Shown: in pieces, positions 1 to 8,113 of the stretch
Layout of the letters: the number at the start of each line of letters is the position of its first letter
Position numbering within the stretch: position 1 is the stretch's first letter
From: Candidatus Woesebacteria bacterium GW2011_GWC1_42_9
Lineage (GTDB): Bacteria; Patescibacteriota; Microgenomatia; UBA8517
Reading direction: 5' to 3'
Assembly (NCBI GenBank): GCA_000995185.1
Contig: LCET01000006.1
Span: 1-37,649 of the forward strand
Length of the DNA: 37,649 nt
Position numbers and translations under genes: made by a program
Notes under the pieces: generated by a model
Databases searched by the model: none
What the model saw: only the letters and a program-made list of their open reading frames with translations
Told to the model about the DNA's origin: nothing

Positions 1-555
1 AGTGCTAGAAAGGTCTGAGGCGATTAAGCTTACTGTGAATGAGCCAACGTCAGTGCTCACTGTTTGAGAGCTAAATCCTGATCCTGGGGGAACATTGCTT
101 GCCTTTGAAGGTAATGGTGCGGGCAGAGTTTGGGTAATTTTGTCTTTCTCAGCGTTTATTTTTTGTGTGAGCTCATTGAGGGTTGATTCCGCTTGGGAAT
201 AATCCTGCTTGGAAAGCTCGGTGAGCGCTTTTGTGTAGAGGTTATCAAATTCCTCTGAGATATCTGATGATTCTTTTAGTTTCAATAGCTCTTCGTATGA
301 CTCAACAGATTTTAAATACACTGTCTCAACGCTTTTTATTTTATTTTTAAGTTCTTCGTTTACTTTGTATGGATCTTCTTCTTTTAATTGCTCTAATTCG
401 TTCTCGATTGATAATAACTTATTGTTTGCTGTAGCAAGGTCGCCACCTGTTTTTGAAACAAGCAAAATAGAATTAATTATAATAGCCAGCACGAAAGAAA
501 GGACAATAATAAATAAAATGGGTCGTGTGGTTAGATTTTTAGTTTGAAGTCTCAC
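1..555 (-). CDS. Membrane-anchored coiled-coil protein, C-terminus outside window (possible phosphodiester-glycosidase-like protein)
   Basis: An open frame of 185 codons runs from a GTG at 555 to the window edge without a stop, so the C-terminus is missing. It begins MRLQTKNLTTRP and has one hydrophobic segment at about residues 13-35, so the protein is probably anchored in the membrane and faces outward. A charged helical stretch rich in E, K and L (about 45-130) looks like a coiled coil. It is followed by a short Pro/Ala/Ser linker and then by what looks like the start of a beta-rich domain (SGFSSQTVSTDVGSFTVSL). That order resembles Patescibacterial proteins in which such a stalk precedes a NAGPA-like phosphodiester glycosidase domain. 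The domain itself is not in the window, so this function is a weak inference. The start overlaps the 3' end of the upstream hydrolase gene by 17 bases, which suggests co-transcription. Confidence 0.6.
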   Translation of the reverse strand, partial: MRLQTKNLTTRPILFIIVLSFVLAIIINSILLVSKTGGDLATANNKLLSIENELEQLKEEDPYKVNEELKNKIKSVETVYLKSVESYEELLKLKESSDISEEFDNLYTKALTELSKQDYSQAESTLNELTQKINAEKDKITQTLPAPLPSKASNVPPGSGFSSQTVSTDVGSFTVSLIASDLSST

Positions 556-1501
556 TTATGTCTACTTTAGCTAAATTTGCGATCGTTTGGAAGTGGGGGA
601 GATAGTTCCCAGTTTTATCTTTCCATGAAAAGACATCAAAAGGTGCTGACTGGTATGAAAGCAAGAAAGGAGTCACTGCCATGATCCGGCTATCGCTCCA
701 GACATTATTAAAAGCGTATAAATACTTGCCTGAAAGGTCAGAGTTAGTATTTATCCACCCGGTTTCGGTGATAAATACTGGAATGTTTGGATAAAGATCA
801 TATTTTTTGAGATGTTCAAGCTCCCATTTGTATCCGGCAATGCTCATTTTCCCAGTATCGTATTGACTGCCTGAATAATTTGGGTTTGGATATGAATGGC
901 TTGTTAGACCATCAAAAATAGTGAAAATGAGTTCATCGCTTTGGTGCATTAAAGTATAAAAATCATGTGCATCCATGGTGGTAGAGGAGTTATTAGCTGC
1001 TAGATCAAGTCCTGCAGGTAGGACAAAAAAATCGGTTGAAGCTTTTTTAAGCTCTTCCCAGTAGGTTCGGGCAATTTCTGCATATTCTTGAGGATTAATT
1101 TCCCCGCCCCATTCTTTGGCGTGGTTTGGTTCATTGAATAAAACCACAAAGCGATCATTCGTTGGCCAATCGAGCGAGTTTAAGAATTTTGCCCAATTTT
1201 CTGCCTCGTTTTTGTTTGGTTTGATCCAATGGTCTCCCTCAGTGCGCGTTGCGATCCTGATAATAGGGATGAGTTTTAAGCGCTTCATTTCATTAAAGAC
1301 TCCTTGCCAGCGGGTATGATCACGCTCGTCTTCACGGATTACCATGGTCACAAAGCCATTTTCTCCAACCAAATTAGAGGCATCTATTAAATCTGCCTCG
1401 CTTACGATATGGATCCCAAATTTATTGTTTGTTTGAGCCTCTACTTGTGATGTGAAAATAACTGTAAGTACCACAAGCACCGCTAGTGATTTTTTGATCA
1501 T
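539..1501 (-). CDS. Secreted clan GH-A glycoside-hydrolase-like protein
   Basis: The 320-residue protein has an N-terminal signal peptide (MIKKSLAVLVVLTVIFTSQ, cleavage likely near VEAQT). The rest is consistent with a TIM barrel. Clan GH-A places the acid/base Glu in an N-E-P triplet at the end of strand 4; here it is VVLFNEPNHAKEW. The nucleophile Glu lies at the end of strand 7; here it is FITETGW. Both carboxylates are present, so it is probably catalytically competent. The substrate cannot be told; cellulase- and glucanase-like families share this pattern. It is divergent from uppP across only 37 bases, and its 3' end overlaps the next minus-strand gene. A TATAAT box ends 8 bases before the ATG, consistent with a leaderless or nearly leaderless mRNA. 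Confidence 0.75.
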   Translation of the reverse strand: MIKKSLAVLVVLTVIFTSQVEAQTNNKFGIHIVSEADLIDASNLVGENGFVTMVIREDERDHTRWQGVFNEMKRLKLIPIIRIATRTEGDHWIKPNKNEAENWAKFLNSLDWPTNDRFVVLFNEPNHAKEWGGEINPQEYAEIARTYWEELKKASTDFFVLPAGLDLAANNSSTTMDAHDFYTLMHQSDELIFTIFDGLTSHSYPNPNYSGSQYDTGKMSIAGYKWELEHLKKYDLYPNIPVFITETGWINTNSDLSGKYLYAFNNVWSDSRIMAVTPFLLSYQSAPFDVFSWKDKTGNYLPHFQTIANLAKVDISETSN

Positions 1502-1509
1502 GAGAAGGT

Positions 1510-1531
1510 ATTATATCAAGTATTGTATACT
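1510..1531. promoter_or_regulatory. Compact divergent -10 boxes for the hydrolase gene and uppP
   Basis: On the minus strand TATAAT occupies 1515-1510, 8 bases before the ATG at 1501. On the plus strand TATACT occupies 1526-1531, 7 bases before the uppP ATG at 1539. Both starts lie where transcription would begin, so both messages should be leaderless. No convincing -35 box is visible for either direction. Confidence 0.55.
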
Positions 1532-1538
1532 CAAGCAT

Positions 1539-2276
1539 ATGAACTTCGTTAGTGCGGTTATACTTGGCTTTTTGCAGGGAATGACGGAGTTTTTGCCTGT
1601 ATCATCTTCGGGCCATTTAGTGATCGCCCAAAGCTTTATCCCAGGCTTTACCCAGCCCGGAGTATTGTTTGATGTTATTTTGCATCTTGGGACAACTGTT
1701 GCAGTCCTCTTTTATTTTCGAAAAAAAATATATTCAATCTCTAAAGAAAAAATTATAGTATTAGTTATCGGGACGGTACCGGCGGGGATAATTGGTGTTT
1801 TATTTAATACCGAGATAGAGGCTCTATTTAGTAGTGTAAAGCTTGTTGGTCTAGCGCTTTTGGCTACCGGACTTATGGATTTTGGGACTGACAGATTTTC
1901 CGGGAGGAAACAAGTAGTGAGCAAGCTGGACGGCTTAATGATTGGGATAGGGCAAGCCTTTGCTATCCTTCCTGGGGTCTCGCGCTCCGGAACAACGATT
2001 TTTGTGGGCACTTCTCAGGGAATAAGAAGGCAAGAAGCGGCGGAATTTTCATTTTTACTTTCGGTTCCGGCCATAATTGGAGCAGGGGCTGTAGAACTCG
2101 TCTCTCATGGGGCGACTAATAATCTCTCAATATTTGTCTATCTGGGAGGGCTTGTAAGTTCGTTTTTGACCGGAATTTTGTCGATTTCATTAGTTTTGAG
2201 GCTATTGGCTGAAGAAAAATTCAAGTATTTTGCGGTCTACTGCCTTATCATTGGCATTGCGGTGTTGATTATTTGA
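1539..2276 (+). CDS. uppP: Undecaprenyl-diphosphate phosphatase
   Basis: UppP (BacA family) removes one phosphate from undecaprenyl diphosphate so the lipid carrier can be reused for peptidoglycan and surface polysaccharide. The family signatures are both present: TEFLPVSSSGH at about residues 16-26 and ILPGVSRSGTT at about 145-155. The protein is hydrophobic throughout with several transmembrane helices, and 245 residues is close to the usual 260-270. The frame is open further upstream, but I chose the ATG at 1539. It gives the normal UppP N-terminus, and a TATACT box ends 7 bases before it. The stop is TGA, evidence that UGA is not recoded here. The 3' end overlaps the convergent kinase gene by 40 bases. 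Confidence 0.95.
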   Translation: MNFVSAVILGFLQGMTEFLPVSSSGHLVIAQSFIPGFTQPGVLFDVILHLGTTVAVLFYFRKKIYSISKEKIIVLVIGTVPAGIIGVLFNTEIEALFSSVKLVGLALLATGLMDFGTDRFSGRKQVVSKLDGLMIGIGQAFAILPGVSRSGTTIFVGTSQGIRRQEAAEFSFLLSVPAIIGAGAVELVSHGATNNLSIFVYLGGLVSSFLTGILSISLVLRLLAEEKFKYFAVYCLIIGIAVLII

Positions 2277-2629
2277 GCTATTTTTGGCCCAAAAAGGACT
2301 ATCCCCACGATTATAGCGACTCCGGCTGCAAGTAAGACCGCCGCCGCCGCGACGTCTTTTGCGATTTTGGCGAAGGGATGAATTCTTGGGCTAACTAAAT
2401 TAACGATTGCCTCAAGGCTTGTGTTGATTAGCTCAAGAATTATCACAAAGGAGATGGTAAATAAAAGTATGAGGCTCTCGATGTGGTCAAGGCCGATCGT
2501 ATATCCCAAACCTAGAAAAAGCACCCCCGCAATGATGTGGATTCGGAAGTTTGGCTCACGTCGATATGCCGTTTTTAGCCCATCGAAGGCGAATCTGAAG
2601 CTTTTGGATATTGGTCGAACTTTACTCAT
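2237..2629 (-). CDS. dgkA: DgkA-family diacylglycerol/undecaprenol kinase
   Basis: This small integral membrane kinase of 130 residues has three predicted helices. The conserved active-site region is seen as ELINTSLEA (about 66-74, two Glu and an Asn) and AKDVAAAAVL (about 90-99, Lys-Asp). The N-terminal SFRFAFDGLKTAYRREPNFRIH also matches the family. In Gram-positive bacteria such enzymes mostly phosphorylate undecaprenol rather than diacylglycerol. The neighbouring uppP and PAP2 genes favour that role, but the substrate is an inference. It converges on uppP, with overlapping 3' ends. A possible TAAGTT -10 box ends 6 bases before the ATG. Confidence 0.88.
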   Translation of the reverse strand: MSKVRPISKSFRFAFDGLKTAYRREPNFRIHIIAGVLFLGLGYTIGLDHIESLILLFTISFVIILELINTSLEAIVNLVSPRIHPFAKIAKDVAAAAVLLAAGVAIIVGIVLFGPKIAQIINTAMPMIRQ

Positions 2630-2675
2630 TAGTTAAACTTACCACAGAGGGCTTTCGATATGCTACGATAATCTG

Positions 2676-3347
2676 ATGAAGCATAAATATTTTGTTGCTC
2701 TAGCAGTTGTCATGATCAGCCTCATATTGATCGCTACATGGAGACGGGCAGTTCTGATTGAGTCGTCTTATCAAGCGTCAATCCCGTTGGACTTCTCCGG
2801 AGAATTTGATATGAGTGATTTAGTCGGGGTTTATGAAGGAGAGGCTTCAACTGTTCCAAGCTCTGTTTTTGCTCTACATCCTCAAAAAGCGGTATTGGGC
2901 GTTGCCGAACCGAGCGAGCGTTGGGTGGAGGTTGATCTTAGTGAACAAAAACTTCGAGCCTGGGATGGAGGCAGTTTGTTTCTTGAGACGCTTGTTTCTA
3001 CGGGTTTGCCTGGGTACAAGACCCCGACAGGAGAGTTTCGAATTTGGATTAAGTTAAGGGCAACCAAGATGGAAGGAGGAACGGGGCGTCTTTACTATTA
3101 TCTCCCGAATGTCCCTTATGTGATGTATTTTGGGAGTAACAATGTGCCAAACTGGAAGGGTTATGGTCTGCATGGGACTTATTGGCACAATGATTTTGGA
3201 ACCCCTCGCAGCCATGGGTGTGTCAATTTGCCGACTCCTATGGCGGAGAAGCTTTATTACTGGACTAGTCCGGTGGTCCCCGAGGGGAAGACAATGGAAT
3301 ATGCTTCGGCAGACAATTTGGGGACACGAATCATAATTCATGACTAA
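2676..3347 (+). CDS. L,D-transpeptidase (YkuD family), membrane anchored
   Basis: The 223-residue protein has one N-terminal transmembrane helix (about 5-22) and a C-terminal YkuD catalytic domain. The catalytic motif is intact: H166-G-T-Y-W-H171 followed by S179-H-G-C182-V-N, where Cys182 would be the nucleophile. The domain probably starts near RWVEVDLSEQ (about 82) and includes the typical GYKTPTGEFRI segment. Such enzymes form 3-3 crosslinks in peptidoglycan or attach proteins to it, outside the cytoplasmic membrane. A TACGAT box ends 6 bases before the ATG. The 3' end overlaps the PAP2 gene by 8 bases, so the two are almost certainly co-transcribed. Confidence 0.92.
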   Translation: MKHKYFVALAVVMISLILIATWRRAVLIESSYQASIPLDFSGEFDMSDLVGVYEGEASTVPSSVFALHPQKAVLGVAEPSERWVEVDLSEQKLRAWDGGSLFLETLVSTGLPGYKTPTGEFRIWIKLRATKMEGGTGRLYYYLPNVPYVMYFGSNNVPNWKGYGLHGTYWHNDFGTPRSHGCVNLPTPMAEKLYYWTSPVVPEGKTMEYASADNLGTRIIIHD

Positions 3348-3786
3348 CCCATTCATCACTTTTGTAGCTAGTTTTCTTCTTTGGTTTATGCTCGGCGGAG
3401 TTATCGTGATGTGGTCGATTGGGAGAAGGGTGACTAAGGAACAATTAATTAATGTTTTGTTTGCTTGTCTTGTTGCCTGGGTGATCGCTGGGGCAATTAA
3501 GACAATTATTGGGAATGATAGGCCTTTTGTAGTTGAAAACCTTGAGCCGCTTACTCTTACTATCCCCAGAGATGGGGCGTTCCCTTCGGTGCACTCAGCC
3601 GTCGCTTTTGGGATGGCCTCAAGTGTTTGGATTTATGACCGGAAGGTTGGAATAGGATATTTTTTGCTTGCTTTATTCGTGGGGGTAGGAAGGATTATGA
3701 GCAATGTGCATTTCCCGCTTGATGTGATCGGAGGAGTAGTTATCGGCGTTATGAGCGCTTTTGCGATTAAGAAGATTCGTGCTTGA
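3340..3786 (+). CDS. PAP2-family membrane phosphatase
   Basis: This 148-residue membrane protein carries all three PAP2 motifs. K54-x6-R61-P is the first. P82-S-V-H85-S corresponds to the PSGH motif with Val in place of Gly. R118-x5-H124-x3-D128 is the third. The catalytic His residues are therefore present. PAP2 enzymes dephosphorylate lipid phosphates, and several act on undecaprenyl diphosphate. Sitting beside uppP and a DgkA-type kinase it is a second candidate for lipid-carrier recycling, though phosphatidic acid phosphatase activity is equally possible. It starts inside the L,D-transpeptidase gene. Confidence 0.85.
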   Translation: MTNPFITFVASFLLWFMLGGVIVMWSIGRRVTKEQLINVLFACLVAWVIAGAIKTIIGNDRPFVVENLEPLTLTIPRDGAFPSVHSAVAFGMASSVWIYDRKVGIGYFLLALFVGVGRIMSNVHFPLDVIGGVVIGVMSAFAIKKIRA

Positions 3787-3811
3787 CTATTAGCACTTAA
3801 AATTATAGACT
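3783..3811 (+). promoter_or_regulatory. Leaderless sigma-70-type promoter of lon
   Basis: TTGACT (3783-3788), a 17-base spacer and TAGACT (3806-3811), then exactly 7 bases to the ATG at 3819. Transcription should start at or within a base of the A of ATG. No Shine-Dalgarno site precedes the gene. Confidence 0.7.
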
Positions 3812-3818
3812 GCTAGCC

Positions 3819-6218
3819 ATGCGTACAGTTCCTGTAGTAGCTATTCGAGGGTCGGTTGTCTTCCCGCATACCGACTCTATTCTCACTTTCGGCAGAGACA
3901 AATCTGTTGCCGCAGTCAACGCTTCATTTCAAGATAATCGTACAATAGCCATATTTAGCCAGAAAGATGCTCGGGTTTTGGACCCTGTATTTGAAGATCT
4001 TTACCCGGTTGGGACTATTGCTACGATAACTCAAATGATGACGACAGAAGGAGATATCCATGCTATGGTCCAAGGACAAGAAAGGATTCGCTTGGTAGAA
4101 AAGATTTCCCATGACCCTTATTTGGTGGCTAAAGTCGAGGAGATTACCGAGATAGAAACTGAAGGGAAAGAAGTTTTGGCATTATCTAAACAACTCGAGG
4201 AGCTTTTTAGAAAAGCTATTAATTTAGGGAAAGGGGTGGAGGTAACAACGATCATGAGAATTCTCTCTCAGCAGGTTCAGCCAAGTGAATTGGTTGATTC
4301 CATCGCTTCATTGTTAAGCATGAAGACTAAAGATAAGCAAAAATTGCTTGAGACATTTTCAGTGAAAGAACGCCTTAAGAAAGTTGTTGAGCATTTATCT
4401 CATGAGGTTAATGTGTTGGACTTGGAGCGGGTGATTTCTTCAAAGACCCAAAAGAGGTTTGAGGACCAGATGAGAAAAGCGATGTTAAGGGAGAAAAAAC
4501 GTACGATCGAAGCGGAGCTAGGTGAAGGTGATGACGAAGATGGTACTGAGATAGAGGAATATACAAAGAAAATAAAATTAGCAAAAATGCCTAAAGACAC
4601 TGAGAAAAAAGCATTGAAAGAGCTTGGAAGGTTAGAAAAGATGAACCCTCATAATCCCGAAGGAGGATATATTAGAAATTATTTAGATTGGCTTTGCGAT
4701 ATGCCTTGGCAGGTGAGCGCCGAAAAGAAAGTATCGATTAAAAAGGCCCAGAAGATCTTAAATGATGATCACTATGGTATTGAGCGGGCAAAAGAGAGAA
4801 TACTTGAATTTATTTCGGTAATGCAGCTGAAAGAGGGGAAATCAAAAAAGAAAAATGCCGGCACAAGTGATGCACACCCAACCATTTTGTGTTTTGTCGG
4901 AGCACCCGGTGTTGGTAAAACCTCAATTGGAAAATCCATCGCCAGGTCTCTTGGGCGTAAATTTGCTCGTGTTTCACTCGGAGGGATCAGAGACGAAGCT
5001 GAGCTTAGGGGACACAGAAGGACATATGTCGGAGCGATGCCGGGGAGGATTATCCAGAGCGTTAAAAATTGCGGGATCAATAACCCGGTTTTTATGCTTG
5101 ATGAGATAGATAAATTAGGGGCTGACTTTAGAGGGGACCCGGCCAGTGCCTTGCTTGAAATTCTTGACCCTGAGCAGAACAGAGAATTTTCGGACCATTA
5201 TTTAGAAGTTCCTTTTGATTTGAGTAATATTATGTTTATTTGTACGGCGAATGTTTTGGATACGATCCCCTTGGCCCTTCGCGATAGAATGGAAATAATT
5301 AATTTCCCAGGGTATATCGAAGAAGAAAAATTTAATATTGCAAAGCGTTATCTGTGGCCAAAACAACTAAAACTTCATGCAATGGATGATCGAAAAATAA
5401 AAATAAGCGATAGTGCCTTGAAGCTGATAATAAAGAGTTATACAAAAGAAGCGGGTGTAAGAGAACTTGAGAGGAATTTGGCACGGGTAATTAGAAAGCT
5501 TGCGAGGCAGATAGCGGAGAAGAAAAAATATTCTAAAATGATCGAGGAGAGAGAAGTTGTAAAATTGCTTGGTCCGAGGAGATTTAGCTCGCAAATTGTG
5601 GGGAAGGAAGATGAAGTAGGGATGTCTACAGGATTGTCGGTTACTTCTTTTGGGGGAGAAATATTATTTATTGAGGTTGCCCTAACTCCAGGGAAAGGGA
5701 AAATGCTTTTAACTGGGCAATTAGGCGACGTAATGCAAGAATCTGCTAAAGCGGCTTTTACTTGGGTGAAGGCCCACTGGCAAGAACTTGGTCTTAGAGA
5801 GGGATTTGGAACGTCTTTAGATGTTCATATCCATGTGCCTGAGGGGGCGATCCCCAAAGATGGCCCATCAGCTGGGACTGCACTAGCAACGGCATTGGTT
5901 TCTGCTTTGGTTGGTTTGCCTGTAAGGAGAGATGTTGGGATGACTGGCGAGGTGACACTTCGCGGGAGAGTTCTTGAAATTGGGGGGGTAAAAGAAAAAG
6001 TGATTGCGGGGCACAGAGCGGGGCTTTCTACAATAGTTTTACCGAAAGATAATAAAAAAGACATGGAGGATATTCCTAAAAATGTTAAGAAGGGCTTGAA
6101 GTTTATATTTGCGGAGAATCTTAGTGAAGTATTAAGAGCTTCCTTGGGTAAATGGCCGATTAAAAGGGTTTCTCGCGGGCGCTCTATACCCGGCCCAACT
6201 TTCCTAGCCAGTGCATAG
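3819..6218 (+). CDS. lon: ATP-dependent protease Lon
   Basis: Lon degrades misfolded and short-lived regulatory proteins in the cytoplasm as a hexameric ring. At 799 residues it is of normal length for LonA. It has an N-terminal substrate-recognition domain (PVVAIRGSVVFPH), a long coiled-coil linker, and an AAA+ module with Walker A GAPGVGKTS at about 361-369 and Walker B VFMLDEIDKL. The C-terminal Ser-Lys protease domain has the catalytic dyad as Ser684 in DGPSAGTAL and Lys727 in GGVKEK; the spacing of 43 matches the E. coli enzyme. The gene has its own promoter with a leaderless start and is closed by a bidirectional hairpin. I see no heat-shock operator. Confidence 0.97.
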   Translation: MRTVPVVAIRGSVVFPHTDSILTFGRDKSVAAVNASFQDNRTIAIFSQKDARVLDPVFEDLYPVGTIATITQMMTTEGDIHAMVQGQERIRLVEKISHDPYLVAKVEEITEIETEGKEVLALSKQLEELFRKAINLGKGVEVTTIMRILSQQVQPSELVDSIASLLSMKTKDKQKLLETFSVKERLKKVVEHLSHEVNVLDLERVISSKTQKRFEDQMRKAMLREKKRTIEAELGEGDDEDGTEIEEYTKKIKLAKMPKDTEKKALKELGRLEKMNPHNPEGGYIRNYLDWLCDMPWQVSAEKKVSIKKAQKILNDDHYGIERAKERILEFISVMQLKEGKSKKKNAGTSDAHPTILCFVGAPGVGKTSIGKSIARSLGRKFARVSLGGIRDEAELRGHRRTYVGAMPGRIIQSVKNCGINNPVFMLDEIDKLGADFRGDPASALLEILDPEQNREFSDHYLEVPFDLSNIMFICTANVLDTIPLALRDRMEIINFPGYIEEEKFNIAKRYLWPKQLKLHAMDDRKIKISDSALKLIIKSYTKEAGVRELERNLARVIRKLARQIAEKKKYSKMIEEREVVKLLGPRRFSSQIVGKEDEVGMSTGLSVTSFGGEILFIEVALTPGKGKMLLTGQLGDVMQESAKAAFTWVKAHWQELGLREGFGTSLDVHIHVPEGAIPKDGPSAGTALATALVSALVGLPVRRDVGMTGEVTLRGRVLEIGGVKEKVIAGHRAGLSTIVLPKDNKKDMEDIPKNVKKGLKFIFAENLSEVLRASLGKWPIKRVSRGRSIPGPTFLASA

Positions 6219-6236
6219 TTATTTTATACAATAAAA

Positions 6237-6275
6237 AACCACCACGGTGATTTGTGGTGGTTGTTTGTGTTTTTT
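6237..6275. terminator. Bidirectional intrinsic terminator between lon and the phosphorylase operon
   Basis: Arms AACCACCAC (6237-6245) and GTGGTGGTT (6254-6262) form a perfect 9-base-pair stem with an 8-base loop. A T-rich run follows on the plus strand (6263-6275, ending in TTTTTT). A run of six A before the stem gives the T-tract for the minus strand. It lies 19 bases after lon and just after the convergent phosphorylase gene, so it can end transcription from both sides. Confidence 0.85.
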
Positions 6276-6278
6276 CGC

Positions 6279-7163
6279 TTAGGCGTTTTCGATTGGGAAT
6301 TTTCCTAAGCCAGAAACTTCAAATTCTCTACATTGGCAGTTGCCAGTGTGATCGTTGATGACGGCTTTCATTGCGTTAGTGATCAACCTTGCTGTTATTG
6401 GTGCACATTCGCGATAGAAATTGGCCATTGCATCGGGACAGTCCCCAATCCATTCATGTCCATTTTCTGCGAAATTGCTGACGATGTTGATGGACGCGAA
6501 ATGGATTTCGGCATTCCTCATCGCAACAGCTTCATGAGCGACAGTTTGCCCGACAACATGGGCACCGTTATTTCTGAGAATTGATATCTCAGGAACAGTT
6601 TCAAACCGTCCCCATGGGGTGCATGCGTAGACGCCGCCGTCTTGGAAAGATAGACCTTCTTCCTTACAGGCTTTCATTAGCGATCTGCGAAGCATTTCAC
6701 AAAATGGTTTGGCCATTCGGAAGAAAGTTTTGTCCTTGTCCCTTGGCACCCTACCGACAGAGCTTGCAAACATTGGTATTGTCGGTGCCATAAAGAAATC
6801 ATCAGGAATGACTATACTCCATGGCGGGAGCGGACCACCTTCAAGATTTTGGATTCCTCCGACCGAGGCATCAACCAGGGCGTATTTCACACCAGCTTGC
6901 TTGAAAATCCAAGCCGTTTGCTTCGCAGAGATATTTGGTGGGATCATCTCCTGATCGTTCGGATATGAACCATGCATGGCCACTCTCAAAACGTGCACGC
7001 CGTTTATCTCCAAAAGCTTATATGGAGACGAAACCCCAAATGGGGTTGAGAATCCTTTGATGTGTTTCACTACCCGAATGCCCTTGTCGGTTTCTTCAGG
7101 AAATTGGATCGCCCAAGTGTTTGATCCGCCGATAAGTCCATATCTTGCTTCTAAATTGCTCAT
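6279..7163 (-). CDS. Nucleoside phosphorylase family protein (PNP/MTAP-like)
   Basis: The 294-residue protein belongs to the purine nucleoside phosphorylase / methylthioadenosine phosphorylase group. It begins with the phosphate-binding start ARYGLIGGSNTW. It has PPWSIVIPDDFF, equivalent to the GDLVIPDD segment. Near residues 182-230 is the characteristic GVYACTPWGRFETVPEI run, followed by NNGAHVVGQTVAHEAVAMRN. Such enzymes split a purine nucleoside (or methylthioadenosine) with phosphate into base and ribose 1-phosphate in the cytoplasm. Which nucleoside is used cannot be read from the sequence. It is the last gene of the importer operon: its ATG overlaps the upstream stop as ATGA, with a GGAGG site before it. 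Its sibling is the gene directly upstream. Confidence 0.85.
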   Translation of the reverse strand: MSNLEARYGLIGGSNTWAIQFPEETDKGIRVVKHIKGFSTPFGVSSPYKLLEINGVHVLRVAMHGSYPNDQEMIPPNISAKQTAWIFKQAGVKYALVDASVGGIQNLEGGPLPPWSIVIPDDFFMAPTIPMFASSVGRVPRDKDKTFFRMAKPFCEMLRRSLMKACKEEGLSFQDGGVYACTPWGRFETVPEISILRNNGAHVVGQTVAHEAVAMRNAEIHFASINIVSNFAENGHEWIGDCPDAMANFYRECAPITARLITNAMKAVINDHTGNCQCREFEVSGLGKFPIENA

Positions 7164-8113
7164 ATTTGTGCCTCCGTCATGGCTGAGCTAAACACTTCGG
7201 GTGCCTGGTGAAGGCTTGTGATACAAGCACATTGACTTCCATTTGGCACTGAAATGTTTTCCAAAAGATTCGCTTCCATTTCAAAAGCGACCTCTGGAAA
7301 GTTGTTGACATATAAACGATAGAGACTTTCGGTGATGGATTCTTCCATAGGCAATCCCTGGGCGACATTGGCCACCATGTGATAATAGGCGACATGGATC
7401 CCAAGGAGTCTCGCTAAAACCGGGTTAATACAATCTCCATGCAGACTGACGATTGGCGGCTTGTCAGGTTCAAATGATGAAGCCATCTTGTTAATGGCCA
7501 TCCACATGAGAATGTCGTAGTTTGTCTCAAAAGTTATCCCATCAGGAACAACTAGAGCGACCCGTACATTGTCAGGTGTATGAACTTTCCCAATTTGCCT
7601 GAGATGTTTTTGTGTCTCTTTCTGAAGATCCTCGGCGAGAACGGTGCAAAAAGGATCGTCAAGGGTGAGATCGTATTTCGGCCACGAAGTCTCATATTCG
7701 GTTCCAGGAAGCCCTCGATGATTAGGCGAAGTTCTAAAGCTCCAAGGAAGAACAATGTCTCCAGGGAGGATTTTCCCCTCTTTTCTCCAATCGGCAATTC
7801 CCGAAGTTCCGCCGATGATGAGGACTTTTACGCCCGCTTTCCAAAGGATCCAGAAGACTTTGTGTTGAGTCTCGTGTAGGTGCCAGTCTTGCCCGCTTAC
7901 ACCTCCATATGAGGGTATCCACAAGATGTTTCTACCCATTGTGTTAAAAACTATCGTCCTTGGGCCGATTCCGTATGGTGTGTCTGGGCGGCCATCAAAA
8001 TTGCATTCCCACCCCCTTTGAATGTACCCAAGCTTCACTCTATTAACAGAAACACCCCAAAGGGGACTTCCTGTTATAGAGGCGAAATCTGCCTTTCCTA
8101 AGGTGTTTTTCAT
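7160..8113 (-). CDS. Divergent nucleoside phosphorylase family protein
   Basis: The 317-residue protein is a distant paralogue of the next gene. Common features are an early GSPLWGVSVN segment, GVKVLIIGGTSGIADW followed by KILPGDIVLPWSF, and a late GITFETNYDILMW that aligns with the RFET region of nucleoside phosphorylases. Several residues around the purine site differ from the sibling, so its substrate may differ or it may be a non-identical partner subunit. I chose ATG 8113 over the longer open frame. An AAAGGAGAT site precedes it, and the ATG overlaps the permease stop as ATGA, while the extra upstream residues are antisense to nothing conserved and lie inside the permease gene. The role is inferred from fold family and operon. 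Confidence 0.7.
   Translation of the reverse strand: MKNTLGKADFASITGSPLWGVSVNRVKLGYIQRGWECNFDGRPDTPYGIGPRTIVFNTMGRNILWIPSYGGVSGQDWHLHETQHKVFWILWKAGVKVLIIGGTSGIADWRKEGKILPGDIVLPWSFRTSPNHRGLPGTEYETSWPKYDLTLDDPFCTVLAEDLQKETQKHLRQIGKVHTPDNVRVALVVPDGITFETNYDILMWMAINKMASSFEPDKPPIVSLHGDCINPVLARLLGIHVAYYHMVANVAQGLPMEESITESLYRLYVNNFPEVAFEMEANLLENISVPNGSQCACITSLHQAPEVFSSAMTEAQI

Noticed and set aside
365-547. Plus-strand frame of 60 codons.
   Set aside because: It is antisense to the membrane-anchored coiled-coil protein, whose codon pattern and signal-anchor are convincing.
2274-2276. Recoding of UGA to Gly, as in Gracilibacteria and SR1.
   Set aside because: uppP and other genes stop at TGA at the expected family length, and RF2 is present.
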